A stretch of DNA of 57,617 bases from a virus (IMGVR_UViG_3300021956_000017:1-57617), one strand, 5' to 3'; positions 37,884 to 45,574 are shown, counted from the first letter of the stretch. Notes: generated from the sequence alone by a model not told the origin. Numbers and translations are program-made.

Positions 37884-39317
37884 CTAAGTAGCGTTATCTA
37901 CCAGCACCCAGCCCGGTGTCTGGTTCGTTCCAATTGTACCCCAGCTAGGTGTTTGCCCAGTGGTAACCGCCGCCCAGCTTGATGCCTGCGCATTGGCTAT
38001 TACTGTCCATGCCACAGTCTGAGCGTCGTTGATATTCTGCCAGTTTGCTGTCTGGCTGTCATCTATTGGTTTCCAATATACCGCAATTACATCTCCGACT
38101 GTGCCACTTGCTGCTACGCCGGTCAATGCAATCGACCTATTCCCAAGTCCAACTGAACCAGCAATTGCAGCCGCAGCCGCGCCCGTCAGGTCAAAGCTGT
38201 AGGAAATCGTAACTGTGCCGGTGCTACCAACAGCCTCCACCCCAGTGAATGGGATAGATAAATATCCAACTTCACCAACAGCCTCTACACCAGTCAAGGT
38301 CAGTTGTTTGGCTACACCAAACGTGTTTACCACGCCGCTTGCCACAACCCCAGTCAAGGCAATCTGGGTCTCTCCGCGAGAAACATCCCCCACCAGTCCG
38401 CTTGCAGCTACGCCAGTCAGAGATACATTCAGCGCAACACTGACGGTTCCTACATTACCGGTGGCGACATCCCCAGTTTCCGCTGCTGAAGAACTTGGTG
38501 TCAGCGCCCCAGTCAGGCCCGAGCCTGCAACACCAGTCAGGGCAATGCTGATAGAGGCAGCGACTGCGCCAACATCCCCGACAGCCGCATCCCCTGTTAC
38601 ATCCTCGGCATTGGAGACCACCACAGAACCAACTGCCCCGCTTGCCTCATTACCTGTCAGAGCAAGCTGAGTTTCACCCCGAGAAACTGTTCCCACAAAA
38701 CCGCTTGCGGCTACACCTGTCAATGCCGCTGAGTTAACAACGCTTACTGACCCTATATCGCCTGTGGCGGCATCGCCGGTAAGTGGGAAAGCTATGCCAA
38801 AAGCTACGCTGCCTACATCGCCAGCGGCTGAAACTCCAGTCAGCGCAACGCTTACCGACAGCCCAACGGTTCCTACGTTACCTGTGGCTACATCACCTGT
38901 TTCTGCATCAGAGTTGCTTGGAACTAGGGAGCCGACATTGCCGGACGCATCGTCAAGGAACGCCCCGCCCCAAGTTGCGTACCCCCAAGCAGGGATGCCC
39001 CAGCCGCCGTTGTTTAGCGCTACGGATGTATTTGGAGAAAGCGTGCCGGAGCCGCCAGTAGAAGCTACGCCCGTAAGAGCGACGGATACCCCTTGGGCTA
39101 CCGACCCAACATTGCCTGTTGCAGAAACGCCGGTAGGTACAAACCCTATATTAAAAGATACAGAACCGACATTACCTGTACCAGACGCGCTGGTAAGGAC
39201 GATAGTCCCGCCCCAAGCGTTATAGCCCCAAGTGGCGTAGCCCCATGTGCCCGGGTTTGGTTCGGACGCGCCCGTTGCACTGAACGGTGCGCCAGATAGT
39301 GGCGCAAACCCGAACAT
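37884..39317 (-). CDS. repeat-rich beta-structural protein, fibre or virion surface (477 aa)
   Basis: The N-terminus has aromatic WGYATWGYNAWGG motifs. Residues about 41-412 are made of roughly 17 repeats of about 20 residues with consensus LTGVAASGxVGxVxxxxSVA, interrupted once by WGIPAWGYATWGG (about 106-118). Residues 413-475 form five or six short repeats of about 11 residues with paired Trp (IDDSQTANWQNINDAQTVAW). The protein should be an extended beta solenoid or stacked sheet. No catalytic motif. It lies at the head of the fibre genes, before the connector genes. Confidence 0.7.
   Translation of the reverse strand: MFGFAPLSGAPFSATGASEPNPGTWGYATWGYNAWGGTIVLTSASGTGNVGSVSFNIGFVPTGVSATGNVGSVAQGVSVALTGVASTGGSGTLSPNTSVALNNGGWGIPAWGYATWGGAFLDDASGNVGSLVPSNSDAETGDVATGNVGTVGLSVSVALTGVSAAGDVGSVAFGIAFPLTGDAATGDIGSVSVVNSAALTGVAASGFVGTVSRGETQLALTGNEASGAVGSVVVSNAEDVTGDAAVGDVGAVAASISIALTGVAGSGLTGALTPSSSAAETGDVATGNVGTVSVALNVSLTGVAASGLVGDVSRGETQIALTGVVASGVVNTFGVAKQLTLTGVEAVGEVGYLSIPFTGVEAVGSTGTVTISYSFDLTGAAAAAIAGSVGLGNRSIALTGVAASGTVGDVIAVYWKPIDDSQTANWQNINDAQTVAWTVIANAQASSWAAVTTGQTPSWGTIGTNQTPGWVLVDNAT
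38082..39197 (-). repeat. tandem about 20-residue LTGV repeats within the surface protein
   Basis: About 60-bp coding repeats with consensus LTGVAASGxVGxVxxxxSVA. Copies such as LTGVAASGFVGTVSRGETQ and LTGVAASGLVGDVSRGETQ are nearly identical and separated by a constant block of other copies, suggesting block duplication of several repeats at once. Confidence 0.75.
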
Positions 39318-39330
39318 GCCCTACCTCACT

Positions 39331-39807
39331 TTAGGTAGTGGACAGGCGCAGCAACGCGGTAGTCGTGGTATTGGACGGCATAGTCAGCGTGAAGGTTCCA
39401 GCCGTGATGGTCTGAGAACCGAAGGTATGCACACTAACTGCCTTGTTGCTCTGCGTCGAGTTGTACAGCAGCACCGTATCAAACGCTGTAGTGAGCGTGA
39501 CGTTGGTATAGACAAACGATGCAGAGGGAGTCCAATAAGCCACGCCAGCAGTCGATGAACTGTTGGTTGCTGTAGGCGCGGTAGCGTTGGTCACCGTCAC
39601 GCCACCAGCCGTGTAGTTTGTACCGGTCACTTCACCAGTAGACGAATATGCTGTGGTAGCTGCATTGATGGTAGCCGAAGCAAGATACAGAGCCGCTTTA
39701 AACGTGTCGGCGGCAGTAGTCCCACGGGTAGGAGCCGTGCCGAAGTTATGCGTGGCGGTCAGCAACTCCCCCATGAAGGAGGTGCACATTGATTGGGTAT
39801 TAGCCAT
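39331..39807 (-). CDS. structural protein, paralogue A (158 aa)
   Basis: Shares its layout with the gene at 40005: a helical N-terminus (SFMGELLTATHNF), TFKAALYLASATINAATTAY, STGEVTGTNYTAGG, a beta core, then a LYNSTQSNKAVSVHTFG-type segment and ending TLTMPSNTTTTALLRLS. This is a common phage family of unknown role near connector and fibre genes; a virion decoration or tail role is likely. It arose by duplication with 40005-40421. Confidence 0.68.
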   Translation of the reverse strand: MANTQSMCTSFMGELLTATHNFGTAPTRGTTAADTFKAALYLASATINAATTAYSSTGEVTGTNYTAGGVTVTNATAPTATNSSSTAGVAYWTPSASFVYTNVTLTTAFDTVLLYNSTQSNKAVSVHTFGSQTITAGTFTLTMPSNTTTTALLRLSTT

Positions 39808-39816
39808 GATTAGTCC

Positions 39817-40008
39817 TTAAAAAGAAGCTGTTTCCGCGCCCGCATATCCGGGCATTTTCTTCAGCGTTACATGCGCAGACCGGTGAACCAATTCGCCATC
39901 CAGCCAGTACTCAGTCCACGTAGTGAACTCATTCTCGTTGTCCACCTCACCAGAACGTCGCTCAAGCAAGGAATCATCCATCTCGCCTTTGGTTGTAGTG
40001 ACAATCAA
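39817..40008 (-). CDS. small hypothetical protein (63 aa)
   Basis: TTG start at 40008 in TTGA overlap with the upstream stop, with AGGAG eight bases before it. The sequence TKGEMDDSLLERRSGEVDNE, then EFTTWTEYWLDGELVHRSAHV, has a small beta-sheet look. It lies between the two paralogous structural genes and was either inserted between them or belongs to an ancestral unit. Function unknown. Confidence 0.6.
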   Translation of the reverse strand: MIVTTTKGEMDDSLLERRSGEVDNENEFTTWTEYWLDGELVHRSAHVTLKKMPGYAGAETASF

Positions 40009-40421
40009 TTTGAACTCCTGATAAGTGCGGTGGTGGAAGTGTTGGCAGGCATGGTGATTGTAAAGGTAGTGGTCGAGGTTTTGTCTGCCCCGAAGTCAAT
40101 CACTGCAATGGATTTGTTGCCTTGTGAGGCGTTGTACATCAGAGCACAACGGGCCGTGATTGCTGCCGTCCATGACGTGTTTGCCCAGTTCACATACGCC
40201 GTGTACCCAGAAGAACTGATAGCCACTCCAGTCAGGGTATTCCCGCCAGCCGTGTAGCCAGACGCTACAACCTCACCGGTAGTTGTATATACAGTCGTGT
40301 CCGCGTTTAAATCAGCATTGCCTGTGTATAGCGCAAGCTTGATGGTGTCCGTGGACAGATTGTGGACGGCCTGATACAGCTCCTTCTTGAAGCTGGTGGT
40401 CTGGGTTTGAACGATGCTCAT
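40005..40421 (-). CDS. structural protein, paralogue B (138 aa)
   Basis: Matches the 39331 gene along its length: TSFKKELYQAVHNLSTD, TIKLALYTGNADLNADTTVY, TTGEVVASGYTAGG, LMYNASQGNKSIAVIDFG and TITMPANTSTTALIRS. It is 20 residues shorter. Beta-rich with no catalytic motif. ATGA-coupled to the connector gene upstream, so it is probably a virion protein made in step with the tail. Confidence 0.68.
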   Translation of the reverse strand: MSIVQTQTTSFKKELYQAVHNLSTDTIKLALYTGNADLNADTTVYTTTGEVVASGYTAGGNTLTGVAISSSGYTAYVNWANTSWTAAITARCALMYNASQGNKSIAVIDFGADKTSTTTFTITMPANTSTTALIRSSN

Positions 40422-41119
40422 GCAACCCCGCTATTCTGCGGCAAAGGCGCTTGACGATACTGCCCACTACGGTAGGCATCGCTGCGCTCCAGACCATCAC
40501 CCAGACGTTTAGCCAGTCCAAGGGCTTCCTTGTACTTGCCGTCGTACAACGCAATCATGTCGGCCTCACCCTTCATAAAGGTGTATGCCTCTACCAGTGA
40601 GCCGTACAGCAGTACGGTGTCAAAGTTGTCACCCAGCCAAGTTGTAGATGCAGTCACAATGGACTCAGGGTAATAGTAGTAGTGCAGTTCAGCGGAGTAG
40701 GTTGCATCCGGCGTAGGGCCAAGGATGAACGACAGCTCGTTGCTGATGGTTGAGCCTGAGACCGTCGGGCCAAACAAGGCGTAGTACTTTGGTGTTCCCG
40801 TATCGGTCGGCGTTGGGTATGCCTCGCGCATGAAGTTCACATCCTTGTTGAGCAGGAATGTGTACGGGCTAGAACCGGAGTAGATAGCCAAAGAGAATGA
40901 AGACAGAAAGTCATCCGGGCAAGACAAGTACTTATTGCCAGATGTGATTGTCCCCGTCACGTTCTTACGCAACGAGGGGAACTGCACCGAGTTGTAGATG
41001 CGCTGCTCCGCTTGCTCAATGAAGCGGTTAATCTGAGATGTAGACGAGACCGTAGAACCATCCGCGAGCGTAATCGTCGGGAAGTTGTTTTCTGTATAGG
41101 TCTGAATTGATGAGACCAA
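40418..41119 (-). CDS. head-tail connector / adaptor protein with displaced start (233 aa or slightly longer)
   Basis: Helical adaptor-type protein: INRFIEQAEQRIYNSVQFPS, then YLSCPDDFLSSFSLAIYSG and LHYYYYPESI, and a C-terminal helical bundle (SLVEAYTFMKGEADMIALYD). This looks like the podovirus adaptor (T7 gp11 or P22 gp4 role). No ATG is available: the frame closes at the endonuclease stop at 41135. The only canonical alternative is TTG at 41119 without a binding site, while homologous N-termini, as I recall, read (M)xDYSALVSSIQ, present here just after the stop as IDYSALVSSIQ from codon ATC at 41134. Confidence 0.68.
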   Translation of the reverse strand: MVSSIQTYTENNFPTITLADGSTVSSTSQINRFIEQAEQRIYNSVQFPSLRKNVTGTITSGNKYLSCPDDFLSSFSLAIYSGSSPYTFLLNKDVNFMREAYPTPTDTGTPKYYALFGPTVSGSTISNELSFILGPTPDATYSAELHYYYYPESIVTASTTWLGDNFDTVLLYGSLVEAYTFMKGEADMIALYDGKYKEALGLAKRLGDGLERSDAYRSGQYRQAPLPQNSGVA

Positions 41120-41134
41120 GGCACTGTAGTCGAT

Positions 41135-41857
41135 TTAAGCCACCATTTCCAAAGTAAACTTGCCAGCTACTTTGCCTTTCTGCTTAACTGCGTTACAAAC
41201 ACTCGTGCGTAGAACACCAAAAAATTCAGCCGCTGCTTTCTGTGACCGGAAAGAACATTGAAGTTCTGGGCAGTATACCGGTTTCCACTTTGCTTGCGCC
41301 GCTAACATGCGCCCAATTGCGGGGTCACGTTTTTGCTTACACGTTTTTATTTTTGGTATCGGTGTTTGTTTTTTAACATGGTCTGCCCAACGGGCAGCAA
41401 TGCCAATAGAAGATACTTTTTTACCCCGTGCCGTAGCTTCCGGCGTTTGGGCAGCACGCTGAATACTCTGTACCGTTTTTGCCCGCCACTCAGGGTTTTC
41501 CCATCTTGCTTTTGCCGCATCTGACCGCTTGCGCCTTGTGGCTTCTGTTACCTCAAAGGGCCGCAGCCCCATGCCTCCCTTGGAGGCGTTGTAACTTGGT
41601 TGTAGCTCTGCAATCACTGCAATTTCTGCGCGGTTCAATGCTTCCGCATCAAAGGCAACAAACACTTCCTCAACCCCAAATGCATCACAGCCAAACTCTA
41701 GCAAGGCATTTTGGAACCTTGCTTTCCTAGCTGTACTGCAAATAGCTGTTCTCCAATGCGCAGCCCATCTTTTTTGCACGGGCTGACGCGTCTGCCCAAC
41801 ATACTGCTCACCAGTATGCTTGTTAGTTGCAACGTAGATTGAGCCGTAACGCATCAT
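41135..41857 (-). CDS. GIY-YIG homing endonuclease (240 aa)
   Basis: The N-terminal nuclease domain shows SIYVATNKHTGEQYVGQT (the GIY...YIG pair), R30 in QKRWAAH, E78 in LNRAEIAVIAELQ and N90. Then come a Lys/Arg-rich linker resembling NUMOD3 repeats (RKRSDAAKARWENPEWR) and a C-terminal DNA-binding segment (FRSQKAAAEFFGVLRTSV) of NUMOD1 type. It sits between a small structural gene and the connector gene with no spacing at its 3' end, and appears to have replaced the connector start region. Confidence 0.88.
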   Translation of the reverse strand: MMRYGSIYVATNKHTGEQYVGQTRQPVQKRWAAHWRTAICSTARKARFQNALLEFGCDAFGVEEVFVAFDAEALNRAEIAVIAELQPSYNASKGGMGLRPFEVTEATRRKRSDAAKARWENPEWRAKTVQSIQRAAQTPEATARGKKVSSIGIAARWADHVKKQTPIPKIKTCKQKRDPAIGRMLAAQAKWKPVYCPELQCSFRSQKAAAEFFGVLRTSVCNAVKQKGKVAGKFTLEMVA

Positions 41858-41859
41858 AT

Positions 41860-42105
41860 TTAGGCCATCGGACCCCTTGACATTGTTCCTTTGGTAGCTG
41901 CGCCAGTACCGCGCATTTTGATACCAGTTGTCTTGACCTGTTCGTCACCAGCAGACTTGCTGTATTGACCAACGCTGATGTCAGACGTGTCGAGCTTGCT
42001 GCGGTTGGGCTCTTTCCCGGGGTTGGGCTCAACGCTCACCGTCTTTCCAGACATGGTGTGAGGCTTGGCGTAGGCGGAAGCAGGTTTGTTGTTGATGGTG
42101 GCCAT
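41860..42105 (-). CDS. small basic conserved structural-region protein (81 aa)
   Basis: Rich in Lys, Ser, Gly and Pro, ending VKTTGIKMRGTGAATKGTMS, then RGPMA. It belongs to a set of small basic proteins in this stretch that share a KM(A/R)xG-type C-terminus. Probably disordered. Known to me only as a conserved neighbour of connector genes in aquatic podoviruses. Confidence 0.62.
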   Translation of the reverse strand: MATINNKPASAYAKPHTMSGKTVSVEPNPGKEPNRSKLDTSDISVGQYSKSAGDEQVKTTGIKMRGTGAATKGTMSRGPMA

Positions 42106-42108
42106 GAT

Positions 42109-42279
42109 TCACCCCGTTTTCTGGTTGGCTGCACGGGACAGGTTGCGACCAACGCGCATCCGGTCTTCGGAGGTTGGACCGCCTTTTTTCATGCCCTTGG
42201 CATGCATACGCGACTCGTGACCCTTGACCATCTTCTTGGCCTCGGTGTCGGCAATGCGTTTAACTGTCTTTGTATCCAT
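42109..42279 (-). CDS. small basic protein (56 aa)
   Basis: ATG at 42279 (a second in-frame ATG directly before it at 42282) after AGGAGTCC. Sequence: KRIADTEAKKMVKGHESRMH, then KGMKKGGPTSEDRMRVGRNLSR. Highly basic, helical and probably nucleic-acid-binding or disordered. Part of the basic-protein cluster. No family named. Confidence 0.62.
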   Translation of the reverse strand: MDTKTVKRIADTEAKKMVKGHESRMHAKGMKKGGPTSEDRMRVGRNLSRAANQKTG

Positions 42280-42288
42280 CATGGACTC

Positions 42289-42678
42289 CTATGAAACCGT
42301 TACTGTTACTGTGCCAACACTTGTGGTTCCGACCAAGTAATTGGGGGTCAAACCTATGTCTGTACTGCCTGCTCCGCCAACCGGATTCCAGCCCCACTGA
42401 ATATCTCTACTACCGCCACTATTGTAGCCGTCAGGCATAGGCCCTGCGGTGTAATACGTGGTATCTCTACGTGGATTGCGTAGGGCTTGAGGGTCATCGA
42501 CTGGATACATACCAAGCTGCAACTGGGGTTGGTCAGGGTCCCAGCAGCTTTTGCAGACCAACAGGTTGTATGTCTTGGTCTTGATGATTTCGCGTTTCAG
42601 CTCAACGAGCTTGAACTGCTGTCCGCATCTGTCGCAGATAGCAATCGCTTTCTTGCCGGATGCGAATCTGTTTGCCAT
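42289..42678 (-). CDS. zinc-ribbon structural-region protein (129 aa)
   Basis: An N-terminal zinc ribbon with C15-x2-C18 (ICDRCGQQF) and C42-x2-C45 (LVCKSCWDPDQPQ), followed by LGMYPVDDPQALRNPRRDTT, a conserved block I recall in podovirus structural operons, and a Gly/Thr-rich beta C-terminus. It may be a minor head or connector part. Its start shares one base with the upstream stop. Confidence 0.7.
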   Translation of the reverse strand: MANRFASGKKAIAICDRCGQQFKLVELKREIIKTKTYNLLVCKSCWDPDQPQLQLGMYPVDDPQALRNPRRDTTYYTAGPMPDGYNSGGSRDIQWGWNPVGGAGSTDIGLTPNYLVGTTSVGTVTVTVS

Positions 42679-43595
42679 TAGATGTACGTCTGACGCGGCA
42701 CAAACCGCAGCGCTGCTGTTTCACGGTCTTCGGAGGAGGCCAGCTCCCATGCTTCGTCGTATTGGGCTTTAAGCACGTCCAGCCGCACCATTGCGTTGGG
42801 AACCTTGAGTGCCAAATAGTAGGCCAGCCCCGCCACCAAACAGTTCAAGAAGCGAAAAGGTACGTCCATCGTGTTCACACCGCCGCCAGCATCGTCAATA
42901 CGGCGCATGCGCCAGTACACAAGGGTGTAGGTCTGGGAGTTGTCCGGTGTAGGCCACACGGTCACGCAGGGAAGGTTCTGTGTGTAGACCGAATCCCCGG
43001 CAACATGGACTGCTGCGGTAGTTCCGTTCTGCGCACGCACGCAGTTGTATAGGGTATTCCCTGTGACGTATCCGTAGTAGATGGTCTCTGTGCCAATCAA
43101 AATGAATCCCGCAGAAGCCAAGTTGGCTGCGGAGGTCACTGTAAGGGTTGTGTCAGTCGAGGTGATGCTGGCACTCAGCGTAGTGATTGCCGCCGTGGTG
43201 GAGCCGTCCAACCGCTGGAACCACAACTGAATGGGCCGGGCTTGCTGCAACTTGTTGGGGATGGTGGCGTAGGTCGAAACGCTGATGCGCGTGATAGTCA
43301 GGTCTGCTTGCGTTGCCACGCTGCCTTCCCCTGTACGAATGACATGTTCCAAGAGGTCAACGGTATCAAGCGGCACGGGGTACGTAGGAACGCCGGGAAC
43401 CAAAGTGATAGAGCCTTGCTCAAACGTCCACATGTTTACACCGCGATTTGCCCAATCAGCAAACAGCAAGTTCAACGAACGCCGCGCTGTCTTTAGGTCG
43501 TAGCCGGTGCGCAACTCAGAACCCGTGCGCTCATACGCCTCCTCAACGATTTCCGTCAAGTCAAGGTTGAACGTAGCGCTTCCTGAAGTTGCCAT
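42678..43595 (-). CDS. connector/adaptor-type structural protein (305 aa)
   Basis: The N-terminal helical part (DLTEIVEEAYERTGSELRTG, TARRSLNLLFADWANRGVN) and the segment ITLVPGVPTYPVPLDTVDLL match a conserved connector-type phage protein. A beta insertion (about 130-200, TTLTVTSAANLASAGF) interrupts it. The C-terminal helices (FRFLNCLVAGLAYYLALKVP) return to the adaptor-like fold. It likely joins portal and tail. It resembles the 40418 product in layout, so the phage may use two stacked adaptor rings. Confidence 0.68.
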   Translation of the reverse strand: MATSGSATFNLDLTEIVEEAYERTGSELRTGYDLKTARRSLNLLFADWANRGVNMWTFEQGSITLVPGVPTYPVPLDTVDLLEHVIRTGEGSVATQADLTITRISVSTYATIPNKLQQARPIQLWFQRLDGSTTAAITTLSASITSTDTTLTVTSAANLASAGFILIGTETIYYGYVTGNTLYNCVRAQNGTTAAVHVAGDSVYTQNLPCVTVWPTPDNSQTYTLVYWRMRRIDDAGGGVNTMDVPFRFLNCLVAGLAYYLALKVPNAMVRLDVLKAQYDEAWELASSEDRETAALRFVPRQTYI

Positions 43596-43828
43596 TATCT
43601 AAAACCTGCTGTTTTCTTTGCGATGCTTTTTGGCTGGGCTACAAACTGTTTGCCTGCTGCTTTACCTGCCCGTTTGGCTTTGGTAGTTGCAGCGTACTCG
43701 GATGGGGACAAGGACTTGATGGCAGCTTCAGGGAGGTATCGCTCACCTGTTTTTGACGACGGCTTTCCCGACTTGGTACGCCACTTCTGGTCGCCCCAAT
43801 CTTTCAGGGATTGTTGCGGTGCTTTCAA
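43595..43828 (-). CDS. DUF5872-like basic protein (77 aa)
   Basis: Contains QSLKDWGDQKWRTKSGKPSS, then RYLPEAAIKSLSPSEYAATT and a Lys/Ala-rich tail, matching what I recall as DUF5872: basic, with an Arg-Tyr-Leu-Pro motif. The function is unknown. Similar proteins occur in head genes of giant and environmental viruses, perhaps binding packaged DNA. Coupled by ATGA/one-base overlaps to both neighbours. Confidence 0.65.
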   Translation of the reverse strand: MKAPQQSLKDWGDQKWRTKSGKPSSKTGERYLPEAAIKSLSPSEYAATTKAKRAGKAAGKQFVAQPKSIAKKTAGFR

Positions 43829-44100
43829 TCCTTGTACCCTCCGCCCGCAGCCTTGTACTTCTTGGCTACAAGCTGCGCTTTACGTGCTGACCATTGGCCT
43901 GCACCTGTGCCCTGTGTGGCCGCAGCCTTGACTTGGGACAGGATGCGTTTACGCAGACTCGGCTTGGTGTAGTTTCCCGCAGCATTGACCTTGCCGCCTT
44001 CCGCGTACTGCGTGAAGTCGGTGTCATCCCGACGCGCTTTCTTCTTCGCGCCGGGCATCTTGGCTGGGTTAACGGCTCCCATGCCGCGAGAGGACATCAC
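43825..44100 (-). CDS. small basic protein with AEGGKVN motif (91 aa)
   Basis: Starts MMSSRGMGAVNPAKMPGAKK, then YAEGGKVNAAGNYTKPSLRK and GQWSARKAQLVAKKYKAAGG. This is a recurrent protein in structural operons of freshwater and marine podoviruses, in my recollection. Highly basic and partly disordered. It may contribute to the capsid interior. ATGA-coupled. Confidence 0.66.
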   Translation of the reverse strand: MMSSRGMGAVNPAKMPGAKKKARRDDTDFTQYAEGGKVNAAGNYTKPSLRKRILSQVKAAATQGTGAGQWSARKAQLVAKKYKAAGGGYKD

Positions 44101-44975
44101 AGGTATTTACCCCGAGTTCTGCCGCGCTGCGCAATGCCGTCACCGCGACTTGCACCGCTGGGCTTGGACATTTTGGAAGACGCCAGACCGCCGGATGCCA
44201 TCTTGACTACACCCCCTTTGGCACGCCGTCCGCCGGAGGCACGCAGTGTATCCAACCGAGCTTGCTCTGCACGCTGTTGTGCAAGGTACGCGGCTTGATT
44301 AGCGCGAGATGTAACGGCCAATGCGTCCGTTTTACGGGCACTGGGGCTTGCGGCTGCCGCCATTCTGTCCGCTTGCATTGCGGGATTAACTGCCCTAGTG
44401 TAATCGCCCAAAGCTGCACTGCTTGGTGTATTTGCTGTACTGGCGCGGTTGTAGTCGTTTGCCGAAGCTACGTATCCGGGCGGGGTAAACGCTCTTGTTG
44501 TAGGAACGGCTTCATCCGCCTGTCCTGCTGTAGTGAAAGCGCCCATTGAACTTTGAACGCCGGGAGGGGTAAAGGCCCGTGTTTTGGGAACGGAAACGAC
44601 TTCGGCCGCAGCGGGGGCCGCAGCCGCAGCAGGAGTTTTTGAATTTGCACCTGCGGCTTTCAGCTTTTGGTATCCATCAATTGCCGCAGTTTGGCGACCG
44701 CCTTGCCCAACATCGCTAGGCCGCATACCGCCAGACCCTTTGGGGCCGTATTCCGCTTCAAGTTCAGCCGTGCGGTCAACCCTATCCCGCGCATACCGAG
44801 GAACCTCAACTTCATCGGGCTCGGGACGCGTGGCACGTTCGTACGCGCCTTGGTTGGTCATGTCCAAGCCTTCGCCCATTTTTTTCTTGGGCTCGTTCTT
44901 TTCGCTGTACTTGTCGTACGCGTACTTGCCCGCGATGCCGAGGGCTGCAAGGGCAGCTAGGTCTCGTGCTTTCAT
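44097..44975 (-). CDS. structural-region protein with N-terminal hydrophobic helix (292 aa)
   Basis: Starts with a helix (LAALAALGIAGKYAYDKYSE), then a low-complexity Ala/Pro/Thr region containing two copies of TRAFTPPG. The C-terminus, KGGVVKMASGGLASSKMSK followed by SRGDGIAQRGRTRGKYL, is shared in style with the next gene upstream. Probably disordered with a conserved tail that docks to a virion component. No enzyme motif. Confidence 0.62.
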   Translation of the reverse strand: MKARDLAALAALGIAGKYAYDKYSEKNEPKKKMGEGLDMTNQGAYERATRPEPDEVEVPRYARDRVDRTAELEAEYGPKGSGGMRPSDVGQGGRQTAAIDGYQKLKAAGANSKTPAAAAAPAAAEVVSVPKTRAFTPPGVQSSMGAFTTAGQADEAVPTTRAFTPPGYVASANDYNRASTANTPSSAALGDYTRAVNPAMQADRMAAAASPSARKTDALAVTSRANQAAYLAQQRAEQARLDTLRASGGRRAKGGVVKMASGGLASSKMSKPSGASRGDGIAQRGRTRGKYL

Positions 44976-44985
44976 GGATTACTCC

Positions 44986-45381
44986 TTAGCAGGCCATGCC
45001 GCCTTTGTTCATTTTGACTTGGGTAGCTTTGGTCTTGCCGCGGGAAGCAACACCGTCAGCCGCACGGACGTATCCGCCGGTAGCCATCTTGGTCATACCG
45101 CCTTTTTTCTTCATCATCATTTGCTTTTTGTCCAATGCCATGTCCGCTTTGGAGCCCTCTTTCATGCCCTTCTTCTCTACGTCCTTGCCGGATTTTTCAA
45201 ATTTAGCAAATGGGTTCACACCTTTTGTAGCCATCTCACCACCTCGTTTAAAAGTTTTGCCTTTGTCGGCCTTGCTGAAATCCTTGCCCACAGACTGTGG
45301 GACTCCTGCCTTCTTGGCAAACGATGGGCTGTGCGCCACCGCTTCCATGAAATTGTGCTGTTTCTTACTTGTGCTCGGCAT
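44986..45381 (-). CDS. small basic structural-region protein (131 aa)
   Basis: Start at 45381 inside the end of the holin-like gene; the longer form from 45444 reads through that gene. The N-terminus STSKKQHNFMEAVAHSPSFA, then VPQSVGKDF, is conserved in this type of phage. The C-terminus has KKGGMTKMATGGYVRAADGV and ends VKMNKGGMAC, with Lys/Met-rich stretches. Likely a DNA- or capsid-binding disordered protein. Confidence 0.65.
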   Translation of the reverse strand: MPSTSKKQHNFMEAVAHSPSFAKKAGVPQSVGKDFSKADKGKTFKRGGEMATKGVNPFAKFEKSGKDVEKKGMKEGSKADMALDKKQMMMKKKGGMTKMATGGYVRAADGVASRGKTKATQVKMNKGGMAC

Positions 45382-45574
45382 CGTCGTCTTTCTTCTTCCA
45401 CTTGATGACCTCGGCAAACGATTTGCCCGTGGCCATCTCGACAATGCGCATCACACCAACGATAGCTCCGATAAGACCAAACACAGGTGAGACCCATTCC
45501 AAAAATGCGCCGATGGTTGAAAAAACGGCAGCGACATCAAGGATGTCTTTGACGGTGTCGTGATGTTCAGTCAT
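45365..45574 (-). CDS. holin-like small membrane protein (69 aa)
   Basis: One or two hydrophobic stretches (AAVFSTIGAFLEWVSPVFGL, then GAIVGVMRIVEM) follow an acidic N-terminus, and the protein ends in Lys/Asp-rich residues. Size and charge pattern fit a small holin or a virion membrane protein. It lies in the head-gene region, 12 kb from the 3TM holin, so it may act in DNA entry rather than lysis. Confidence 0.6.
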   Translation of the reverse strand: MTEHHDTVKDILDVAAVFSTIGAFLEWVSPVFGLIGAIVGVMRIVEMATGKSFAEVIKWKKKDDDAEHK

